Shown one piece after another: positions 18,589-27,623 of a stretch of 64,000 nucleotides of DNA. The position numbers and the translations under genes are program-made. The first letter of the stretch is position 1. Every line of letters starts with the position of its first letter. Under the pieces are notes generated by a model. That model saw only the letters and a program-made list of their open reading frames with translations, had not been told where the DNA came from and did not search any database. This DNA comes from Lutibacter citreus (GTDB lineage: Bacteria; Bacteroidota; Bacteroidia; Flavobacteriales; Flavobacteriaceae), in NCBI RefSeq assembly GCF_003260195.1, contig NZ_QEIH01000002.1, positions 434,001 through 498,000 on the forward strand, in the 5' to 3' direction.

Positions 18589-20127
18589 ATGAGCTGTAAT
18601 AGTTGCTCTTCAGATATAAATAGTGTTCCAAAAGGTTGTAAAAGTAATGGTAGTTGTAATACAGGTAGTTGTGATAAACTAACTGTTTTTGATTGGCTTT
18701 CTAATATGGCGCTTCCTTCAGGCCAAAAACCTTGTGATATTTTTGAAGTTCGTTTTAAAAATGGACGAAAGCATTTTTTTAGAAATCAAGATAATTTGCA
18801 AATCTCAATTGGAGATATTATTGCAGTTGAAGGAAATCCAGGACATGATATTGGTACAGTTTCTTTATCAGGTGAACTTGTAAAAGTTCAAATGAAGAAA
18901 AAACGCGTACCATTAGATAGTGAAGATATTAAGAAAATATACCGTAAAGCAAGTCAAAAAGATATTGATATTTGGCAAGCGGCAAGAGCAAAAGAATACG
19001 ATACACAATATAAAGGGCGTGAAATATTAGGGCGTTTAGGTTTAAAAATGAAACTTTCAGATGTTGAATATCAAGGAGACGGTAATAAAGCCACTTTCTA
19101 TTATACAGCTGATGATCGTGTTGATTTTAGACAGTTAATTAGAGATTTAGCGAGTGCATTTAGTATTAGAATTGAAATGAAACAAGTAGGTTTACGTCAA
19201 GAAGCTGCAAGGCTTGGAGGGGTAGGATCTTGTGGTAGAGAATTGTGTTGTTCTACTTGGTTAACAGATTTGCGTAAGGTAAATACAACAGCTGCTCGTT
19301 ATCAACAGTTATCTTTAAATCCGCAAAAACTTGCGGGTCAATGTGGTAAATTAAAATGTTGCTTAAATTATGAATTAGACACTTATTTAGATGCTATTAA
19401 AGGTTTTCCTAAACAAGATATTGTTTTAAAAACTGAAAAAGGAAATGCTACCTTTATTAAAATGGATATTTTTAAAGGGTTACTTTGGTATACCTATATA
19501 GAAAATAGAAGTAAATGGTATAAGCTAACTTTAGAACAAGTTCAAGAAATTATTGCCATAAATAAAAATCAAGAAAAAATAGCTTCTTTAGAAGAATGGG
19601 AAGCAGATTTAATTGAAGAAGCTAAGGTTGATTTTGAAAATGTTGTTGGTCAGGATAGTTTAACTCGTTTTGATGCTCCAAAACGAAGTAATAAACGTAG
19701 AAAAAAAGGTAAAAATCAACAAAGAGGAGGGAAAAATAAACCAAACCCAAATCAGAAAGCAAAAGTTGCAGGTCCTATAAAGGCAAATCCAAACCAAAAG
19801 CCAAATCCAAACCAAAGGCCAAAAGTAAACGGACCAAAAAAGGCAAATCCTAATCAGAAACCAAAAGGAGCAGGGCCAAATAAACCAAATCCTAATCAAA
19901 AACCAAAAGGAATTGGACCAAATAAACCAAATCCAAATCAGAAACCCAAAGGAACTGGACCTAGAAAACCAAATCCAAATCAGAAAAAAAAGGGAACTGA
20001 ACCTAATAAATCAGTTAACAATGAAGCAAAGCCACCCGTAGCAAAAAAGCAAACAGGGAACAATGCAAATAGAAATAAAAAAAGAAGACCACCTAAAAAA
20101 AGTGCAAACAATACTAACAAAGAATAA
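18589..20127 (+). CDS. ricT: PSP1-domain protein, RicT/YaaT-like, with a repetitive basic tail
   Basis: A 512-residue protein. A Cys-rich N-terminus (CNSC, KGC, GSC, GSC within residues 3-30) leads into the PSP1 domain. The hallmark cysteines are GSCGRELCCSTW (about 211-222) and GQCGKLKCC (about 251-260). In Bacillus, RicT forms an iron-sulfur complex affecting RNA maturation; the role in Bacteroidota is not established. Residues 384-475 are a lysine/proline/asparagine repeat (see separate entry). Overlapping gldH downstream is the usual flavobacterial arrangement. The start at 18589 follows an A-rich leader; a TATCTTTA -7-like element lies about 70 nt upstream. Confidence 0.85.
   Translation: MSCNSCSSDINSVPKGCKSNGSCNTGSCDKLTVFDWLSNMALPSGQKPCDIFEVRFKNGRKHFFRNQDNLQISIGDIIAVEGNPGHDIGTVSLSGELVKVQMKKKRVPLDSEDIKKIYRKASQKDIDIWQAARAKEYDTQYKGREILGRLGLKMKLSDVEYQGDGNKATFYYTADDRVDFRQLIRDLASAFSIRIEMKQVGLRQEAARLGGVGSCGRELCCSTWLTDLRKVNTTAARYQQLSLNPQKLAGQCGKLKCCLNYELDTYLDAIKGFPKQDIVLKTEKGNATFIKMDIFKGLLWYTYIENRSKWYKLTLEQVQEIIAINKNQEKIASLEEWEADLIEEAKVDFENVVGQDSLTRFDAPKRSNKRRKKGKNQQRGGKNKPNPNQKAKVAGPIKANPNQKPNPNQRPKVNGPKKANPNQKPKGAGPNKPNPNQKPKGIGPNKPNPNQKPKGTGPRKPNPNQKKKGTEPNKSVNNEAKPPVAKKQTGNNANRNKKRRPPKKSANNTNKE
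19738..20010 (+). repeat. 42-bp coding tandem repeat (KPNPNQKPKGxGPN)
   Basis: About six copies of a 14-residue unit, KPNPNQKPKGxGPN with small changes. One copy carries an extra six or so residues (KPNPNQR). The product is strongly basic and disordered. Copy number is likely to vary between strains. Confidence 0.88.
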
Positions 20128-20602
20128 TTATTTAAGTGTATTTATATGCACAATACTGCTAGTAGCGTGCAATTCTAATTCAGAATATAGTTTTTATAAA
20201 CCTATTGAAAATCATCAATGGGTTTCTGAAAACGGAATTGAATTTATTGTAAACAATCTTGATACTATTTCAAAGAAAAATGTGTTTATAAATATAAGAA
20301 ACAATAAAGACTATGAATTTAGTTCGTTGTTTTTAATTGCAAAAATTGAATTTCCAACGGGATTCACTGTAATAGATACATTGGAATATGAAATGACGGA
20401 CACACATGGAAATTGGTTAGGAACCGGTTTTACTGAATTAAAGGAGAACAAGCTATTTTATAAAGAAAATGTATTGTTTTCAGAAAAAGGTGAATATAAA
20501 TTTGATATCCAACAAGCTACAAGAGGCATAAATGATATTGAAGGAAAAATCCCTTTAAAAGGAATTACAGATGTAGGTTTAAGTATTGAAAAAGTAAAAT
20601 AA
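20063..20602 (+). CDS. gldH: gliding motility lipoprotein GldH
   Basis: A 179-residue lipoprotein. A hydrophobic stretch ends in LLVAC, the lipobox. After it come YSFYKPIENHQW and a beta-rich domain matching GldH, a protein needed for gliding and T9SS function in Flavobacterium. The ATG at 20063 overlaps ricT by 65 nt and would give an unusually long charged n-region. A GTG at 20102 (protein VQTILTKNNYLSVF...) gives a more normal signal peptide and may be the true start. It overlaps the PBP1A start by one base, so translation is probably coupled. Confidence 0.85.
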   Translation: MQIEIKKEDHLKKVQTILTKNNYLSVFICTILLVACNSNSEYSFYKPIENHQWVSENGIEFIVNNLDTISKKNVFINIRNNKDYEFSSLFLIAKIEFPTGFTVIDTLEYEMTDTHGNWLGTGFTELKENKLFYKENVLFSEKGEYKFDIQQATRGINDIEGKIPLKGITDVGLSIEKVK

Positions 20603-22890
20603 TGACAAAAAAAGAAACTGAAAACACAGATTTTTCAAAATATATTAAATGGTTTTGGATAACTATTTTAGGAGGTACTTTTGCGGTAATATTGCTGTTT
20701 TTACTTGCTTCTTGGGGCTTTCTTGGAGCGTTACCAACTTTTGAAGAGTTAGAAAACCCAGAGAATAACCTTGCTACAGAGGTAATTTCTAATGACGGAA
20801 AAACTTTAGGGAAGTATTTTAAAGAAAACAGAACTCCTGTAAAATATAAAGATTTACCAAAAAACTTGGTTAAAGCATTAGTTGCTACTGAAGATGAACG
20901 TTTTTATGAACATTCAGGTATAGATTTTAAAGCTACCGCTCGTGCCGTTCTTAAAATGGGAAAAGGCGGTGGAGGAAGTACCATTACACAGCAATTGGCT
21001 AAATTATTGTTTCATGGTGAAGGTTCTAGAAATATTATTGAAAGGGTTCTGCAAAAAGTAAAAGAATACGTTATAGCAATTCAATTAGAGCGTCAATATA
21101 CCAAACAAGAAATTTTAACAATGTATTTGAATAAATACGATTTCTTAAATTTAGCTGTTGGTATTCGTTCTGCTTCGCGTATTTATTTTGGTAAAGAACC
21201 AATTGAATTAAATGTTTCAGAATCGGCAATGTTAATTGGAATGCTAAAAAACGCCTCTTATTTTAATCCACTAAGAAGAGCAGAATTAGTTAAAGATAGA
21301 AGAAATGTTGTATTATCTCAAATGGAAAGAAATAATTTTATTTCTGAAAAATTAAAGGATTCATTACAACAACAAGATCTTCAATTAAATATAAATAGAG
21401 AAGGGCATAGTGATGGGTCTGCAACATATTTTAGAGAATATTTACGTGATTTTATGAAAAGTTGGATTAAAAACAATCCAAAGCCCGATGGTACTTTTTA
21501 TAATTTGCATAGAGATGGTTTAAAAATTTATGTAACATTAGATTCTAGAATGCAAAAATATGCTGAAGAAGCAATGGCGGAGCACATGTCAAATTTACAG
21601 CGTGTATTTTTTAAAGAACAAAAAAAGAATAAGACAGCTCCTTTTTATGATATAGATGCTAGTCAGATTAAGATAACAATGGATCAGGCGATGAAACGTT
21701 CTAATCGTTGGAAACGAATGAAGAAACAGGGAGTTTCTGAAAAGATAATTAGAGCATCGTTTAAGGAAAAAACAGACATGAGGGTGTTTTCATGGAAAGG
21801 AGATATTGATACAATTATGACTCCTTTTGATTCCATTAAATATTATAAACATTTTCTTAGATCAGGGTTATTATCTATTGAGCCACAATCAGGCCATGTA
21901 AAAGCATGGGTTGGAGGAATTAACTACAATCATTTTCAATATGATGCTGTTAAACAACAAAAAAGACAAGTAGGTTCTACCTTTAAGCCATTTGTGTATG
22001 CAACAGCAATTAACCAATTAAATTTGTCTCCTTGTGATAAATTTCCAAATACTTTATATACCATTCCAAAAGAAAAATATGGAATGCCAGAAGATTGGAC
22101 ACCAGAAAATGCAAGTAAAAAATACGGAGGAGAACTTACTTTAAAACAGGCTTTAGCAGGTTCAGTAAATGTAATTACTGCTAATTTAATTGATCAAGTA
22201 CACCCTAAAAATGTTGTAAATTTAGCAAGAAGAGCTGGGATTAAAAGTGAAATTCCTGCGGTGCCTGCAATTGCACTTGGATCAGTTGATTTATCATTGT
22301 TTGAAATGGTTGGAGCTTATTCAACTTTTGCAAATAAAGGTTTGCGTGTAGAACCTATGATGATTTTAAAAATTGAAGATAAAAATGGTACTGTTTTAGA
22401 ACAATTTACACCAAATTCTAAAGAAGTTTTAAGTGAAGAATCTGCGTATGTAATTATTAATCTTTTGGAAGGTGTAACTCAATCAGGTTCAGGGATTCGT
22501 TTGCGCAGCAGATGGGGTAGTTACCCAGATAATGTAGCAACTGGTTATCCATATCAATTTACAAATCCTATTGCTGGAAAAACAGGTACAACTCAAAATC
22601 AGTCTGATGGGTGGTTTATGGGAATTGTACCAAATTTAGCAACCGGTGTTTGGGTTGGAGGAGAAGATAGAGCAACTCATTTTGCAGGAATAACTAAAGG
22701 ACAAGGAGCAACAATGGCGTTACCTGTTTGGGCGCTGTATTATAAAAAACTATATGCTGATCCAAAATTACAAATTAGTCAAGATGAATTTGAAGTACCT
22801 GAAGATTTATCTATAGAATTAGATTGTGATAAAGCAAAAGAAGAAGAAGACGCTTTAAATAGTTTATTAGAGGAAGCACCAGAATTTTAA
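20602..22890 (+). CDS. class A penicillin-binding protein 1A (bifunctional)
   Basis: A 762-residue inner-membrane enzyme that polymerises and crosslinks peptidoglycan. One membrane helix at 17-42. Glycosyltransferase motifs: EDERFYEH (97-104), GGGGSTITQQLAK and RQYTKQEILTMYLN. Transpeptidase motifs: STFK with nucleophile Ser459, SVN at 521-523 and KTG at 660-662. All catalytic motifs are intact and the length is normal. It follows gldH with a one-base overlap. Confidence 0.94.
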   Translation: MTKKETENTDFSKYIKWFWITILGGTFAVILLFLLASWGFLGALPTFEELENPENNLATEVISNDGKTLGKYFKENRTPVKYKDLPKNLVKALVATEDERFYEHSGIDFKATARAVLKMGKGGGGSTITQQLAKLLFHGEGSRNIIERVLQKVKEYVIAIQLERQYTKQEILTMYLNKYDFLNLAVGIRSASRIYFGKEPIELNVSESAMLIGMLKNASYFNPLRRAELVKDRRNVVLSQMERNNFISEKLKDSLQQQDLQLNINREGHSDGSATYFREYLRDFMKSWIKNNPKPDGTFYNLHRDGLKIYVTLDSRMQKYAEEAMAEHMSNLQRVFFKEQKKNKTAPFYDIDASQIKITMDQAMKRSNRWKRMKKQGVSEKIIRASFKEKTDMRVFSWKGDIDTIMTPFDSIKYYKHFLRSGLLSIEPQSGHVKAWVGGINYNHFQYDAVKQQKRQVGSTFKPFVYATAINQLNLSPCDKFPNTLYTIPKEKYGMPEDWTPENASKKYGGELTLKQALAGSVNVITANLIDQVHPKNVVNLARRAGIKSEIPAVPAIALGSVDLSLFEMVGAYSTFANKGLRVEPMMILKIEDKNGTVLEQFTPNSKEVLSEESAYVIINLLEGVTQSGSGIRLRSRWGSYPDNVATGYPYQFTNPIAGKTGTTQNQSDGWFMGIVPNLATGVWVGGEDRATHFAGITKGQGATMALPVWALYYKKLYADPKLQISQDEFEVPEDLSIELDCDKAKEEEDALNSLLEEAPEF

Positions 22891-22898
22891 ATTATAAA

Positions 22899-24719
22899 AT
22901 GACAAAAGGACCAAATTGGACTCCATCAAAAGAAATAATTGAAGGAAGCAACATTTACAAAATGATGCAACAGTTTGGTTTTGAAAATTATAAGGATTTT
23001 TGGAAATGGTCAGCATCTAATAAAGAAGATTTTTGGAATGCAACGGTTAAAAATCTTGAAATAAATCTTGCTAAAGAATACACTTCAATTGTTGATGTTT
23101 CAAACGGTGCTGAAAATTCAGAATGGTTAAAAAACGGAGAGCTAAATATTGTTAATTCTTGTTTTCAAAATAATGATAATGATATTGCTGTAGTTTACCA
23201 AGAAGAAGGAAAAGAACTTCAAAAGATTACTCAAAAAGGCCTTCTATCTTTAGTAAATAGAATTGCTAATGGATTGTTAAACCTGGGTTTAAATACAGGT
23301 GATAAAATTGCAATAGACATGCCAATGACTTATGAGTCTGTTGCTATTTATTTGGCAGGTATTAAAGCGGGAATGCCTATAGTAACAATTGCTGATAGTT
23401 TTACACCCAATGAAATTGCTGTTCGTTTAAAAATTAGTAAACCCAAAGTAATTTTTACGCAAGATGTAATAAAAAGAGCAAATAAAGAATTACCACTATA
23501 TTTAAAAATAAAAGAAGCGAATGGGCCTAAAACGGTTGTAATAAAAGCATCAAGAGCTCCTACTGAATTGAGAAATAATGATGTTTTTTGGTCAGATTTT
23601 CTTTCGAATGAAACTTCTTTTAAAACAGTTATTCAACAACCAGATGATATTATTACAATTTTATTTTCGTCTGGTACAACAGGAGAACCAAAAGCAATTC
23701 CGTGGACACATACCACACCAATTAAAAGTGCAAGTGATGGGTATTATCATCATAATATTCAGAAGGATGATGTTGTTTGCTGGCCAACAAATTTAGGTTG
23801 GATGATGGGACCTTGGTTGGTATTTGCGTCATTAATAAATAAAGCGGCAATTGGTTTGTACTATGGTGCCCCAACAGATGCAAATTTTGGGATATTTGTG
23901 GAAAATGCAAAAGTTACAATGCTTGGTGTAATTCCTAGTTTTGTGAAATATTGGCAATTTTCAAAATGTATGGAACCGTTCAACTGGAATTCAATTAAAT
24001 GTTATAGTTCTACAGGAGAAGTTTCAAACCCTTCAGAGATGCAATATTTAATGGAATTGGCAAACAACAAACCAGTAATTGAATACTGTGGAGGTACTGA
24101 AATAGGTGGAGGTTATGTGGCTAGTACAGTTGTTCAACCAAATTATGCAAGTGTGTTTTCAACGCAAACATTAGGAGGCGAATTTGTATTGTTAGATGAA
24201 AATAATAAGCTAACTAAAAAAGGTGAATTATTTTTAATTCCACCAATAATGGGCTTGTCTAAAACCTTATTAAATAGTAATCATTTTAAAGTTTATTTTG
24301 AAGGAACTCCAAAGTATAAAGGAAAACTTTTACGTAGGCATGGAGATCAGTTAGAAGAGCTTAAGAATGGATATTTTAAAATGCATGGTAGAGTTGATGA
24401 TGCAATAAATTTAGGAGGTATAAAAGTAAGTTCTATTCAAATTGAAACGGTATTAAATAAGCTAGATTTTATAATAGAATCAGCTGCAATTGGAGTATCA
24501 CCTAAAGATGGTGGTCCAAGTAGATTAGTTGTATTTTATGTTGAGAAAAATAAAGAATATTCAGATAAAGAAAGAATAGAATTTGCAAAGAATTATATTA
24601 AAAATGAATTGAATCCATTATTTAAAATAACAGATTTAATTAAAATTGATATACTACCAAGAACAGCTTCGAACAAGGTAATGCGAAGAAAATTAAGAGA
24701 TAAATATTTGAAAAAGTAA
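22899..24719 (+). CDS. ANL-superfamily acyl-activating enzyme (acyl-CoA synthetase, AAE17/18-like)
   Basis: A 606-residue AMP-forming synthetase. The P-loop is LFSSGTTGEPKAIPWTH (about 250-266), the adenine motif is YCGGTEIGGG, the hinge is GRVDDAINLGG, and the catalytic lysine lies in ASNKVMRRKLRDK near the C-terminus. The N-terminal segment with PNWTPSKEIIEGSN and DFWKWSASNKEDFW resembles the acetyl-CoA synthetase/plant AAE17-18 branch. The acyl substrate cannot be deduced. It begins 8 nt after the PBP1A stop and is followed 6 nt later by a TauE gene. Confidence 0.85.
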   Translation: MTKGPNWTPSKEIIEGSNIYKMMQQFGFENYKDFWKWSASNKEDFWNATVKNLEINLAKEYTSIVDVSNGAENSEWLKNGELNIVNSCFQNNDNDIAVVYQEEGKELQKITQKGLLSLVNRIANGLLNLGLNTGDKIAIDMPMTYESVAIYLAGIKAGMPIVTIADSFTPNEIAVRLKISKPKVIFTQDVIKRANKELPLYLKIKEANGPKTVVIKASRAPTELRNNDVFWSDFLSNETSFKTVIQQPDDIITILFSSGTTGEPKAIPWTHTTPIKSASDGYYHHNIQKDDVVCWPTNLGWMMGPWLVFASLINKAAIGLYYGAPTDANFGIFVENAKVTMLGVIPSFVKYWQFSKCMEPFNWNSIKCYSSTGEVSNPSEMQYLMELANNKPVIEYCGGTEIGGGYVASTVVQPNYASVFSTQTLGGEFVLLDENNKLTKKGELFLIPPIMGLSKTLLNSNHFKVYFEGTPKYKGKLLRRHGDQLEELKNGYFKMHGRVDDAINLGGIKVSSIQIETVLNKLDFIIESAAIGVSPKDGGPSRLVVFYVEKNKEYSDKERIEFAKNYIKNELNPLFKITDLIKIDILPRTASNKVMRRKLRDKYLKK

Positions 24720-24725
24720 CAAATT

Positions 24726-25505
24726 ATGAGTATTTGGGCTTTATCTTTTATTATTATGTTAATTGCATTTGTTATGACAATGACAGGAAGAGGTGGAGGA
24801 AATTTTTATGTGCTTACTCTTGTAATCTCAGGTGTAAGTATGAATATTTCAGCTTCAACAGGGCAATTTATATTAATGTGCTCTTCGTTTATGGCTGCTG
24901 TGCTATTTAGTACACAGAAAATGAATCATTGGAAATTAATTCTATTATTAGGAGGGCTGATTTTTATATCAGCTTTGGCAGGTGGTTTTTTAGGACAGTA
25001 TTTTGACGAAAAAATATTAAAAGTAGTATTTGCAGTTGTTATGTTTATAGCAGCTCTTTTTATGCTACGTAAACCCAAAAAAAAGTTGAAAAGTGACCGT
25101 AAATGGGTTATTTTATTAGAGTCTAACAAAGAGAGTTATCAGGTGAATCTTATAATAACTATACCTATAGTATTGCTCACTGGATTTATTTCTGGTATGG
25201 TAGGCGTTTCAGGCGGTTCCTTTCTAGTGCCTTTAATGATTTTAACTATGAGTGTTCCTATGCAAGTTGCTGTTGGAACATCAACAACATTGGTGTTTAT
25301 TTCAGCTGCCGCTGGTTTTTTTGGTCATCTTGGAGCAGGTTTCTTCGATTTTAGTTTGGCAATTCCGTTAGCTGTTGGAGGTATGATTGGAGGTTTTTCA
25401 GGTGCTAAAATTGCATTAAAATCGAAACCTAAAAATTTAAAATATTTGTTTGCTGGCACCCAAATAGTAGCTTCTATAATTATGATTATTAATGTTTTGA
25501 AATAA
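24726..25505 (+). CDS. TauE/SafE family membrane transporter
   Basis: A 259-residue polytopic inner-membrane protein with seven or eight predicted helices. It has the two-repeat TauE/SafE plan: GRGGGNFYV near residue 22 and GVSGGSFLVP near residue 160 are the pseudo-symmetric glycine motifs. The family exports sulfite, sulfoacetate or other organic anions; this substrate is unknown. Being directly downstream of an acyl-CoA synthetase, it may import or export that enzyme's carboxylate (inference). Confidence 0.85.
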   Translation: MSIWALSFIIMLIAFVMTMTGRGGGNFYVLTLVISGVSMNISASTGQFILMCSSFMAAVLFSTQKMNHWKLILLLGGLIFISALAGGFLGQYFDEKILKVVFAVVMFIAALFMLRKPKKKLKSDRKWVILLESNKESYQVNLIITIPIVLLTGFISGMVGVSGGSFLVPLMILTMSVPMQVAVGTSTTLVFISAAAGFFGHLGAGFFDFSLAIPLAVGGMIGGFSGAKIALKSKPKNLKYLFAGTQIVASIIMIINVLK

Positions 25506-25883
25506 TAAGGGAAAATCTAAAGCGTTTGAGGTTAAGAGAAGTAATTGTTAATATAAAAGTCTTAGTTATTTTTTTATTTTTAATCGTTAAATCTTTCAAT
25601 TAACTTTACAAACTTTAAACCAGATGTTGCGGATTTAAAGTTGTAATCCGTAAATTGAAAAAATCAGTAGACTTAAGACAATACTGAAATCAATGTTTTA
25701 AATAGAATAAAATGTTTGTTGTTCCTGCGCGTTTAATGAGCGGAGTTGAAGTGTAGGCAGTAATTTATTTTTATACTATATCGGTTCCTGTTTTCAAAGG
25801 AATGACAAGGTTTATAAAAACGAAATATAGCGGATTGGTAATCCGTGAATTGAAAAATTTAAAATTAATAGGAATTATAAATA
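25506..25883. other. intergenic stretch with degenerate repeats
   Basis: No gene. Two related segments end in TAATCCGT(A/G)AATTGAAAAA (25629-25663 and 25831-25861), each preceded by GCGGAT, forming small GCGGATTnnTAATCCG hairpins. Between them is a degenerate element opening with GTTCCTGCGCG and closing with GGAATGACAAGG, similar to the GTCATTCC-type repeats of flavobacterial genomes. No clear promoter for xth was recognised. Confidence 0.55.
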
Positions 25884-26642
25884 ATGAAGATAATATCATA
25901 TAATGTAAACGGAATACGTGCAGCTCTTAAAAAAGGCTTTATTGAATGGTTAGAAGCTGCAAATCCTGATGTGGTTTGTATTCAAGAAACAAAGGCACAT
26001 AAAGAACAGTTAGATTTGGAATTGTTTGAGCAAGCAGGTTACCCTTACCATTATTGGTTTTCAGCAGAAAAAAAAGGATATAGTAGTGTTGCTATTTTAT
26101 CTAAAATTGAACCTAAAAATGTAGAGTATGGCACAGGAATTGAGTCAATGGATTTTGAAGGTAGAAATTTAAGAGTTGATTTTGATGATGTTTCAATTAT
26201 GAGCTTGTATTTACCATCAGGTACTAATGATGCTCGTTTAGATTTTAAGTTGAATTATATGACTGAATTTCAAGAGTATGTTAATGAATTAAAAAATAAA
26301 ATTCCAAATTTAATTATTTGTGGAGACTATAATATTTGTCATGAAGAAATTGATATTCATAACCCAAAAATGAAAGGTGTTTCAGGGTTTTTACCTGTTG
26401 AAAGAGATTGGATAGGTAGTTTTATAGACAGTGGTTTTATTGATTCATTTAGACATTTAAACAAAGAGCCTAACCATTATAGCTGGTGGAGTTATAGAGC
26501 AAATGCTCGCAATAACAATAAAGGTTGGAGAATAGATTATAATATGGTAAGTGAGCCAATGAAAGATAGAATTGAAAGAGCATACATATTACCTGAAGCT
26601 AAACATTCAGATCATTGTCCAATAGTAGTAGAAATTAAATAA
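25884..26642 (+). CDS. xth: exodeoxyribonuclease III
   Basis: A 252-residue DNA repair nuclease (AP endonuclease and 3'-exonuclease) of the EEP fold. The N-terminal NVNGIRAALKKGF, metal-binding Glu in IQETKA, GDYNICHEEID (Asp/Asn pair) and the terminal SDHCPIV (Asp-His) are all intact. Length is standard. It is followed by the OmpA lipoprotein gene 24 nt downstream, possibly in one transcript. Confidence 0.95.
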   Translation: MKIISYNVNGIRAALKKGFIEWLEAANPDVVCIQETKAHKEQLDLELFEQAGYPYHYWFSAEKKGYSSVAILSKIEPKNVEYGTGIESMDFEGRNLRVDFDDVSIMSLYLPSGTNDARLDFKLNYMTEFQEYVNELKNKIPNLIICGDYNICHEEIDIHNPKMKGVSGFLPVERDWIGSFIDSGFIDSFRHLNKEPNHYSWWSYRANARNNNKGWRIDYNMVSEPMKDRIERAYILPEAKHSDHCPIVVEIK

Positions 26643-26666
26643 ACTAAAATTATAAAAACGTAAAGT

Positions 26667-27617
26667 ATGTTAAAAAAAGTAGCAGTTTTAGTATTAATAA
26701 CATTAACGTTGAGTTCTTGTGTTTCAAAAAAAGTATATCAAGAATTAGAATCAAAATTTAATAAGTTAAGAACATCAAATTCTGAATTAATTAAAGAAAA
26801 TGATGAATTATTAAAGGTTAAAAAAGGACTTCAGAATGATCTTGCAAGTTTAAAAGAAGATCTAAAAAAATTACAAGCAAAAAAGCAAATTTTAGAGAAT
26901 GAATATGCATCACTTCAAAATAAACATAAAAATTTAGAAGAATCATACGGTGTTTTATCAACTCAAAGCTCCAAAGAATTAGCTGAACAATCTAAAAAAA
27001 ATCAAGATCTGTTAGTTAAACTTGAAGAAAAAGAAAGAAAATTATTAGAAGAAAGCCTACGACTTGAAGAAATGGAAAGACAGTTAAGTTTAAGATCTGA
27101 AGAGGTTGATGAACTACAAAGTTTAATAAAAGCGAAGGAAGCTCAAATGCAAAAATTAAAAAATGCAATTTCTAGTGCGTTGCATAATTTTGAAGGAAAT
27201 GGGTTAACTGTTGTTCATAAAAACGGAAAAATTTATGTTTCAATGGAAAATAAACTTTTATTTAATTCAGGTAGTTGGGCTGTTGGAACAGAAGGTAAAA
27301 AAGCTGTTGAACAATTGGCAAGTGTACTATCTGAAAATAAAGATATAAACGTGTTAATTGAAGGTCATACAGATAACGTACCTTATAAAGGAACTACGTT
27401 AATTGATAACTGGGATTTATCAGTAAAAAGAGCGACGGCAATTGTTAGAATTTTAAAAGATAAAGGTGTAGATCCTACTCAAATTACTGCTGCAGGTAGA
27501 AGCGAATATTTACCAGTAGATTCAAATAAGACTAGAGAAGGAAAAGCAAAAAATAGAAGGATTGAAATAATTTTGGCCCCAAATTTAGACGAAATATCTA
27601 AATTGTTAAAAGAATAA
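26667..27617 (+). CDS. OmpA-family lipoprotein with coiled coil
   Basis: A 316-residue outer-membrane lipoprotein. The lipobox is LSSC with Cys18. A long Lys/Glu/Leu coiled coil spans about 22-170. An OmpA-like peptidoglycan-binding domain covers about 195-310, with IEGHTDNVPY, NWDLSVKRA and the final NRRIEIIL. It should anchor the outer membrane to the cell wall. The next gene, a lytic transglycosylase, begins 6 nt later, so the two are probably coupled in wall maintenance. Confidence 0.88.
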   Translation: MLKKVAVLVLITLTLSSCVSKKVYQELESKFNKLRTSNSELIKENDELLKVKKGLQNDLASLKEDLKKLQAKKQILENEYASLQNKHKNLEESYGVLSTQSSKELAEQSKKNQDLLVKLEEKERKLLEESLRLEEMERQLSLRSEEVDELQSLIKAKEAQMQKLKNAISSALHNFEGNGLTVVHKNGKIYVSMENKLLFNSGSWAVGTEGKKAVEQLASVLSENKDINVLIEGHTDNVPYKGTTLIDNWDLSVKRATAIVRILKDKGVDPTQITAAGRSEYLPVDSNKTREGKAKNRRIEIILAPNLDEISKLLKE

Positions 27618-27623
27618 TATTGA

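Noticed and set aside
19660..19899. Minus-strand frame rich in Trp and Phe opposite the ricT tail
   Set aside because: It is the antisense of the PNPNQKPKG repeats, with no start context or homology.
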